Shown one piece after another: positions 57,786 through 64,000 of a stretch of DNA of 64,000 bases. Both the position numbers and the translations under genes were made by a program. The notes beneath the pieces were generated by a model. It saw nothing but the letters and a program-made list of their open reading frames with translations, searched no databases and was not told the DNA's origin. This DNA comes from Synechococcus sp. ATX 2A4 (lineage in GTDB: Bacteria; Cyanobacteriota; Cyanobacteriia; PCC-6307; Cyanobiaceae). Each line of letters opens with the position of its first letter. Positions within the stretch are counted from its first letter, which is position 1. Where the stretch lies: the NCBI RefSeq assembly GCF_024346375.1, contig NZ_JAGQCV010000008.1, positions 1-64,000 on the forward strand. The letters run 5' to 3'.

Positions 57786-58465
57786 ATAGAACCCCTTGTC
57801 CTGGCCTGGCTTTCCAACGGTGCAGTGCCTAGCCCTGTGCCTAGATTTGGGGATATGGGTTCACAATGGACTAAAACCCCGCGCGATCCCGGCAAGAACC
57901 GGTTGCGAAACCCGGCGATCCTCAGCCTGAGCGCAGCGGTTTCTCGGCGACCGGGACAGGAGTCGCTTTGCGTGTATGCAGGTAGCCGCCGGGACTGGCA
58001 AGCGCAAACACGAGAAGCCTTTTGACGGCGCATGCCTTGATCAAGCGATCACCGACCGGTCGTCAACGGAAGTCGCGGAGGACGCCGGTCTGCGTTCTTA
58101 ACGCTGCGGGGAGAGCCCTGGTGCTGTGGGCTCACCGAAGCCAGCAGAACGTGGTCAACAACCTGCTTTGACTGCGGTCGGGCGTGAATATCCACACTTG
58201 ACCACACCGGCTGGTCGTAGTCAGGCTTGCGCTAAGCCGATCAGCATTCCGAACAGCGCCAGGATCCTGATGGACGTGGGCCCGCGACCAGACCTGATCC
58301 CTTCAGCAGAGCGCTGAGGCCAGCAGCGTCCCAATGGGGAGCGAGGGGGACAGGAACGGCCCACGAAGGCCAGCCAGAGGGCTTTGCGAGGCAATGGGCC
58401 TTGGGGCAAGCAAAGGTCATGCCTGACGCTCTGACGAGGGCAGAAACCGCCGTCGTGAAACCGCT
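57786..58465. other. stretch without a recognisable gene next to the tRNA-Cys fragment
   Basis: Frames here are short and overlapping, and none resembles an integrase or other known protein. One would expect an integrase beside an attachment site; none is seen, so it may have been lost or lie beyond the right edge. Confidence 0.5.
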
Positions 58466-60877
58466 TCAGGTGATCGCCACAACCTGATCGCGCCCCTGTT
58501 GCTTGGCGGTGTACATCGCCGTGTCGGCCCGGGCGATCAGCTCGTCCGGCGTTTCACCTGCACTGGCCAGGGCCACGCCGACGCTGATGCTGATGCTGAT
58601 CTGCACCAGTCCCTGAGGGATCGGCACCGCTTCGCTGGCCAGTAGGCGCAGCTTCTCTGCGATGGTCAGCGCATCCGGGAGACCCTGCAAACCAGGCAGC
58701 ACCACCAACAGCTCATCACCACCGATGCGCGCGGCCAGATCCGATTCCCTCAAGCAGGAGCGGATCCGTTGGGCCATGGCCTGGAGCACCGCATCGCCGG
58801 CCAGGTGGCCGTATCTGTCGTTCACATCCTTGAAATGATCCAGGTCGCAGAAGAGCACGGCCAGCGTCACACCCCGGCGCGGGTCGTCGGCCAGGAGCTG
58901 ATTCATCTGCGTGAACACCTCATCGCGGTTCAGCAGGTTGGTCAGGCTGTCGATGGCGGCCCGGCGCTCAAGGGCCGCTTCCATAGCGATCCGCTCACTC
59001 ACATCGCGCCAGATGACGCTCAGTTCCTCGGACACCTTGACGGCGCGGATATCAAAGTGGCGGAGCCCGCCCTGCTGGGCATGGTGGAGGGGAAAGTTGT
59101 CCAGCACCAGCGGCTTGCCGGTGCTGAGCACCTCCAGGTAGCGACCGTAGAGTCCATCGCTTACATGATCGGACCAGAACTGCCGCACCCTGGCCCCCAC
59201 AAAATCTTCCAGCGCCATGTGGTTGTAGGCGGCGGCGGCTGGGTTGGCCCGCAGGATGCACAGATCCACGATGGAACCCGCCTCATCGCGGACCGGGCCA
59301 AGCATTAAGTGCGGATCCAGCAGGGCATCAAGGATGGTGCTCAGCCGGTGCTGTTCGGCCTGCAGCTGCTCCTGGGTCTGCACCAGCTCCGTCACGTCGT
59401 AATTCACCCCAAGGATCCGCACGCCACGGCCGTTGGCATCAAAGAGGGTTCGGGACGCAGATCGCAGATGGCGGATGGATCCGTCGGGCCACAGGATGCG
59501 GAAGCATGCGGCGTACTGCAATTCGCCGCGTATTGCAGCCTGCAGCTCCGCTTCTGCCGCTGCACGATCGTCGGGATGGACACAGCATGACCAGGCCTCA
59601 AGGGCTCCTGAGAACTGGTTAGGCCGGACGCCGTAGAGCTGGTACATCACCGGATCCCAGGTGAGGACGTCGTGCACAGGATCCCAGTCCCAGATGCCCA
59701 CCACCCCCGCGGCGGCAGCGGCCTGCAGATACTCCGTCTGGGAGACGACGTTGGTGATGTCATCGAGCTCCAGCAGCACATGCCTCACGGCTCCGCTGGC
59801 ATCGCGGAGGTTGCTGAACTTCAGATCACCCCAACCTCTGGGGCGGCCGCCCCGCAGCAACTTCACACGCGCTTTGTAGTGATCGTTCTCGCCGCGCAGC
59901 AGGGCCTCCAGCGCGTCATGGTCGATCAGTGGGCCGGACTCTTCACCCTGCTCCGACACCTTCTCCAGCGCATCCACAATCAGACTCAGGCCGCTGCCCA
60001 CCAGTGCCACCGGGGCCAGGTCGAGCTCAGAGCAGAGTTCCGCATTGGCCTGCAGGATGGCCCCCGTGCCCGGCGCGCAAATCGCCAGGCCCATGCTGCA
60101 TTGATCCACGGTGCTGCGCAGTGTTTCCTCGGATCTGGCCAGGGCATCCTGGGCCGCCATCTCGGCGGAGATGTCGACGGCCTGGCCGATAAAGAACTCC
60201 AGGTACCCGTCGGGGCCTCGCACACACGAGCGGCTCAGGTCCACCCAGATGCTGCTGCCGTCGCCGCGCAGGTACCGCTTCTTGATCCGGTAGCTATCGC
60301 GCCGGTTCGCCAGCATCGCCTCCACCAGCGGCTGCTCCCGGGCAATGTCGTCAGGATGAGTGATCTCAGGCCAGGAGAGCGTGAGCAGGGTCTGGGTGTC
60401 ACGGCCGAGCATGTCGCAGAGGGCGGGATTAACGCGCAGCAACCGGCCGCTTGCATCCGCCAGAGCCATGCCGGCGGCGGCGTTATCAAGCGTGAGATTG
60501 AGGGTCCGCTCGCTCTGGCGCCGCAGGGCCGTTTCCCTACAGCGCTGGGCCGAGAGCTGCACGGCCACAACCGCCACGCCGCTGAGTGCCAGCAGGCGGG
60601 TGGCGTAATCGATCGAGAGGAGGAAGTTCCAGTAGAGGCCGGAGATGATCGCCAGCCCGTAGGCCTGAACGATCAAAGGGACCATCTGGCGTGGCGTCGC
60701 CAGGCTCGCTGAGAGCACCACCACCAGGAAGTAGTAGGGCAGCAGCGGGATGTTTTTGGGCAGGGCAAGGTCGAGCAGGAACAGCCCGACCATTGCCAGA
60801 TGCAGGAGCAGGATCCTGCGACGGTTCTCGGGAGCCGTTGGGGATGGTTGCTTCATGCTCTGCCCCACCCTCAGCAT
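58466..60877 (-). CDS. membrane-anchored PAS-GGDEF diguanylate cyclase
   Basis: An 803-residue signalling protein. The N-terminus has several membrane segments (about residues 20-120), followed by four PAS-type domains (about 130-620, e.g. NPALCDMLGRDTQTLLTLSW) and a C-terminal GGDEF domain: LTNLLNRDEVFTQMNQLLAD, then the active-site loop IGGDELLVVLPG with an upstream RESD inhibitory site. The motif is GGDEL rather than GGDEF, so cyclase activity is likely but not certain. ATG 60856 is an alternative start. Confidence 0.88.
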   Translation of the reverse strand: MLRVGQSMKQPSPTAPENRRRILLLHLAMVGLFLLDLALPKNIPLLPYYFLVVVLSASLATPRQMVPLIVQAYGLAIISGLYWNFLLSIDYATRLLALSGVAVVAVQLSAQRCRETALRRQSERTLNLTLDNAAAGMALADASGRLLRVNPALCDMLGRDTQTLLTLSWPEITHPDDIAREQPLVEAMLANRRDSYRIKKRYLRGDGSSIWVDLSRSCVRGPDGYLEFFIGQAVDISAEMAAQDALARSEETLRSTVDQCSMGLAICAPGTGAILQANAELCSELDLAPVALVGSGLSLIVDALEKVSEQGEESGPLIDHDALEALLRGENDHYKARVKLLRGGRPRGWGDLKFSNLRDASGAVRHVLLELDDITNVVSQTEYLQAAAAAGVVGIWDWDPVHDVLTWDPVMYQLYGVRPNQFSGALEAWSCCVHPDDRAAAEAELQAAIRGELQYAACFRILWPDGSIRHLRSASRTLFDANGRGVRILGVNYDVTELVQTQEQLQAEQHRLSTILDALLDPHLMLGPVRDEAGSIVDLCILRANPAAAAYNHMALEDFVGARVRQFWSDHVSDGLYGRYLEVLSTGKPLVLDNFPLHHAQQGGLRHFDIRAVKVSEELSVIWRDVSERIAMEAALERRAAIDSLTNLLNRDEVFTQMNQLLADDPRRGVTLAVLFCDLDHFKDVNDRYGHLAGDAVLQAMAQRIRSCLRESDLAARIGGDELLVVLPGLQGLPDALTIAEKLRLLASEAVPIPQGLVQISISISVGVALASAGETPDELIARADTAMYTAKQQGRDQVVAIT

Positions 60878-61433
60878 GAGAATGTTCTCATCTTGTCCCG
60901 ATCAACGTACAAGGACCGGGGCAGCGATCAGCTGCACTGGCCATGGGCTTGCCATCTGTTGCAACACCGCCACTGATGAGGGTGGTGGATGGATTTCGTA
61001 AGTGTTCAAAGTCAACAAGTTGTTCCGGCTGGGGGAGAGCCGGGATTGGGCGCAGTGGGCTTGGTGGCGGGGCGTGATGCCTAGGCCCGCTCACGGATGG
61101 TCAAATCATCCCCGAATCGCGACCACCCCGGTGGAGCGCCCAATAGTCGGCTACCAGGCAAACCCATGAAGGGAGCTGATTCTTGCCCATGCAGCTGGAG
61201 TGGGTTCACAACATCAGCTGCATTGGTCATGTCCTCAAGCCCATCGGAATCGTGGAAGGCTCGTGCCACTCAAGGGGGACGGGGCCGTCGCTGAAGTCGC
61301 CGCTTGGGGCAAATCGTAGCGAAGTCAGATCAGAGATCAACCACACAAGCCACGGAAGGAATGGCCATCGGCGAATCCTCCTACGGCAGGGCGGACAGCG
61401 CTATTGCAGGAAAACCGCTAGGGTTTATTGCTG
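60878..61433. other. intergenic region between the GGDEF and EAL genes
   Basis: This 556-base divergent region contains no gene I can support. It should hold both promoters. No cyclic-di-GMP riboswitch was recognised by eye. Confidence 0.45.
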
Positions 61434-62699
61434 ATGGCTAGCACCGCAGTCGGCCATCATGCGCACGCAATGGATCACGCTGAGCCTGTGCAAACATCGA
61501 TCGAAGGACATACGGACCTTCGATCGAATCAGCTTGACATTCACTTTCAACCTATCGTCTCCCTCAAGCAAACCGCTGTCGTGGGCCTCGAAGCCCTGGC
61601 GCGGCCGATGCACATGGGTGTCGGACAGCTGTTCGCCCAGGCCCGCAAGGAAGGCAGGCTGCTGGCACTCGATCGCCGCTGCCGCGCCCTTGCCATGGAG
61701 CGTTACAGGGATCTCAACCTGCCTGGGTCCCTGCGCCCCTTCCTGTTTCTCAACTTCGAAACCTCATTGATCGACGAGGGGGTGGAGGGCTCTGGAGCCC
61801 TGCTTGAGGCCACCCTGGCCACGGGTCTGGAACCCAGTGACATCGTGATTGAGCTCAACGAAACCAAGGTTCAAGAAACGGTGACCCTGAAACGCTTCGT
61901 GGAGCGCCATCGTGAACTCGGTTTCCTGATCGCTATTGACGACTTGGGATCCGGCCACAGCAACCTGCCCCGCATCGCTGAATTGCGGCCCCACATCATC
62001 AAGATCGATCGCAGTCTCATCGCCGGAGTCGACAGCGACTTCTTCAAACAGGAAACGATGAAGTCATTGGTCCTACTCGGAAAGACCATCGGCACTCTGG
62101 TGCTGGCCGAAGGGGTGGAAACCCAGGCAGAACTGGACACCTGCGCCGCCCTCGGCGCGGAGTTCTTTCAGGGTTATCACTTTGCGCGCGCCAAGCCAGC
62201 GGCTGACCTGCACTTGGCGGCCCTGCAGCCTGCGCTGACGGAAGCCGCCCGCCGCCAGCGGGCCAAAGCCGCGGCCGCCATCCAGGCCCGGCACAAGGAG
62301 ACCCACGATCTGATCAATCTGGCCCTCGCAGGATGTGAACGCCTACGCCACAGCGCTGCCAACACGTTCGACAGCGGCCTTGCCAGCTGGGTGAGTAGCA
62401 ACACCACAATCGAAGCGGCCTACGTGCTCGACGGTGACGGCCTTCAGATCAGCAACACACACCTGGGCCGGGGGCTACCCCCGTCCGGGAACCGCCTGTT
62501 CACACCCGCCACGCGGGGCACTGACCACGCCAATAAGGAGTACTTCTTCAGCTTGATGGACACCGATCTCCATCAGTACATCACCGACACCTACATCAGC
62601 TTGGCCACCGGCCAGCCCTGCCGCACCCTGGCCATGAGGCTGGAGCACGCCAGCGGCACTTCCTTCGTGCTCTGCATTGATCAACGCCTCAGGCCCTGA
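61434..62699 (+). CDS. EAL-domain cyclic-di-GMP phosphodiesterase with C-terminal sensor
   Basis: A 421-residue protein. Residues about 25-260 form an EAL domain with the catalytic set: EALARP, NFETS, ELNET, IDDLGSGHSN, the KID lysine and EGVET, so hydrolysis of cyclic-di-GMP to pGpG is likely. The rest (from about 290) looks like a PDC/dCache-type sensory domain (AYVLDGDGLQISNT, YFFSLMDTDLHQYITDTYIS) without membrane anchors. ATG 61434 is used; ATG 61470 would also retain the domain. Confidence 0.87.
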   Translation: MASTAVGHHAHAMDHAEPVQTSIEGHTDLRSNQLDIHFQPIVSLKQTAVVGLEALARPMHMGVGQLFAQARKEGRLLALDRRCRALAMERYRDLNLPGSLRPFLFLNFETSLIDEGVEGSGALLEATLATGLEPSDIVIELNETKVQETVTLKRFVERHRELGFLIAIDDLGSGHSNLPRIAELRPHIIKIDRSLIAGVDSDFFKQETMKSLVLLGKTIGTLVLAEGVETQAELDTCAALGAEFFQGYHFARAKPAADLHLAALQPALTEAARRQRAKAAAAIQARHKETHDLINLALAGCERLRHSAANTFDSGLASWVSSNTTIEAAYVLDGDGLQISNTHLGRGLPPSGNRLFTPATRGTDHANKEYFFSLMDTDLHQYITDTYISLATGQPCRTLAMRLEHASGTSFVLCIDQRLRP

Positions 62700-63109
62700 T
62701 CTGATCGATGGGGGACAGCTATCATCAACCAGGTAAGCCCACCTAAACGCTTTCTTCTTTTGCTCCAGTGATGCATACGTCCATGCTCACCAGACACCGC
62801 ATCCACCGGAGACGAGCAGTTCGCTTGGATCTTGGTCGGAGATGGCGGGGCGGTTGGCTAATACTCGATGCGCGGATACCGGCAGAATGGATGTCCAGTC
62901 ATCTGCGCAAGACAAGGCAAGTTGAGTTAGTCGAGGCTGCTTGCGGACTTGGTAGGGTTTATCACGGCTTGTTCCAATAGATACGAGACACGAGGCGCGG
63001 GAGCCCGGATGAGCCACGGAGAATCCACTTGTCTGGTTGTCCAGAACAATCGGACCTGCGAACGCCTTCCCATGAACACGAAGCGTGAGAGAGAAACCGG
63101 AAGGCGCCC
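62700..63109. other. intergenic region upstream of the acyltransferase gene
   Basis: No supported gene; a 70-residue Arg-rich frame at 62768-62980 has no recognisable features. No ribosome-binding site of note precedes the ATG at 63110. Confidence 0.45.
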
Positions 63110-64000
63110 ATGACCCAACTGGCCCGTTCCCATGATCTGGATTGGCTGCGCTTGCTGGCCGTTGCGGTTCTGATTGCCTTTCACACGGCCGCTGTTTTCT
63201 ATGAGGGGGAACTGGGCAGTTTCTATGTGCTCAATGCGGTAAGCAGTGCCGGCTTGAGCCTCTTCATTCAGTTCGTTCATCAGTGGCACATGCCCTTGTT
63301 CTTCTTTCTTGCCGGCGCCGCCAGTTGGTATTCCCTGCAGACCCGCTCGCAAGGTGAGTATGTTCGCCAACGCTTGCAGCGGCTGCTGCTGCCTCTGCTG
63401 ATCGGAATTCTGGTACTTGTTCCGCCCCAGGTGTACATCCATGAGCTACAAGCCGGCAGAGTGAACGGCTCCTTCTTGAGATTCTATCCCAGGTTCTTTG
63501 ATGGAATCCGACCAGAGGGAAACTTTGAATGGGCCCATCTATGGTTTCTGGCTTATTTGCTTGTGATTTCGTTGATCAGCCTGCCTGTCATGCTGAGGTT
63601 CAGCGGCAAAAGCCTGTCTCCCCATGGCTCCCCGCTCCTTTCGAAGACCCATGGCCTGGGCTCGCTGATTGGTCTGGCTGTGCCGTTGATGGTGGTTGAG
63701 GCCATGCTGCGCCCCCGCTGGATCGGTTTCCAGAACCTCTACAACGATTGGGCGAATCTATTGCTATATCTACTGTATTTCGTCTATGGCTATCTCTTCT
63801 GCCACAACACTCGGCTTTGGACGGCACTGGATGAGCACAGAAGGCTCCTCTGCGCCACAGCTGGGCTGGCAATGGCGCTGCTCCTGGCTCTCACCATCAC
63901 TCAAATGGTTCCAGAGCGCGCCTACTCAGCCCCTTATATGCTCTATCAGGCGTTTCGAGGCTTCAACAGCTGGTGCTGGGTGCTGGCCCTGCTTGCGTTG
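63110..64000 (+). CDS. acyltransferase 3 family membrane protein (partial at the right edge)
   Basis: The gene is open to the window end, giving 297 residues of a multi-span protein. SHDLDWLRLLAVAVLIAFHT with the conserved His, and WHMPLFFFLAGAASWYSLQT, identify the OpgC/acyltransferase-3 type, which acylates extracellular polysaccharides or glucans. Seven or eight hydrophobic segments are visible. The C-terminus is missing. Confidence 0.85.
   Translation, partial: MTQLARSHDLDWLRLLAVAVLIAFHTAAVFYEGELGSFYVLNAVSSAGLSLFIQFVHQWHMPLFFFLAGAASWYSLQTRSQGEYVRQRLQRLLLPLLIGILVLVPPQVYIHELQAGRVNGSFLRFYPRFFDGIRPEGNFEWAHLWFLAYLLVISLISLPVMLRFSGKSLSPHGSPLLSKTHGLGSLIGLAVPLMVVEAMLRPRWIGFQNLYNDWANLLLYLLYFVYGYLFCHNTRLWTALDEHRRLLCATAGLAMALLLALTITQMVPERAYSAPYMLYQAFRGFNSWCWVLALLAL

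Overview
The window looks like a chromosomal segment of a freshwater or euryhaline picocyanobacterium of the Synechococcus/Cyanobium group. It carries cyanobacterial photosynthesis genes (petB, petD, psbB, psbT, psbM), a large phycobilisome gene region, GC-rich housekeeping genes in tight overlapping operons, and genes typical of this lineage (a pantothenate synthetase-cytidylate kinase fusion, cyanobacterial MinCDE, and a ferrochelatase with a chlorophyll-binding tail).

Layout. 0.9-9 kb: petB-petD on the minus strand, divergent from ctpA-HD hydrolase-minC; three minus-strand genes (PLD-family protein and a two-gene chromate-transporter pair) sit between minC and minD-minE. 9-17 kb: tRNA-Thr, a minus-strand operon dprA-prmC-Sua5-small membrane protein headed by a near-ideal LexA box, a universal stress protein, ferredoxin-psbM, and psbB-psbT. 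17-23.5 kb: nrdR, rpsA, HAD phosphatase, metK, sugar kinase, two small genes, comF and tRNA-Phe. 23.5-51 kb: the phycobilisome region. 51-57.7 kb: panC/cmk, rlpA, purM and other core genes. 57.7-64 kb: a region that begins at the 3' half of a tRNA-Cys gene and holds a diguanylate cyclase, an EAL phosphodiesterase and a membrane acyltransferase; this looks like a genomic island.

The phycobilisome region encodes phycocyanin (cpcBA), a membrane-anchored rod linker of the CpcL type, phycoerythrin I (cpeBA), three phycoerythrin-type rod linkers in a cpeC-(tandem linker)-E-S-T-R order, a CpcD-like cap, many bilin lyases (CpcT, CpeT, two S-type, CpeY-, CpeZ-, CpeF/NblB-like, CpcE, CpcF), and the route from heme to phycoerythrobilin (ho1, pebA, pebB). 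A nearly complete lyase set for the five bilin sites of phycoerythrin I can be assigned. This fits an orange-red pigment type with phycocyanin plus phycoerythrin I and no phycoerythrin II in view.

The same region is littered with relics: a decayed second cpcG-like gene, a coiled-coil gene broken by one stop codon, a degenerate IS481-type transposase just upstream of cpcBA, and a frameshifted DUF3598-type gene. The least described elements are a divergent phycobiliprotein-like gene with an unknown partner and a pentapeptide-repeat gene between cpcL and hemH, and an unknown gene between cpeY and the NblB-like gene. All assignments come from reading the sequence and from memory of the families; no database search was run.
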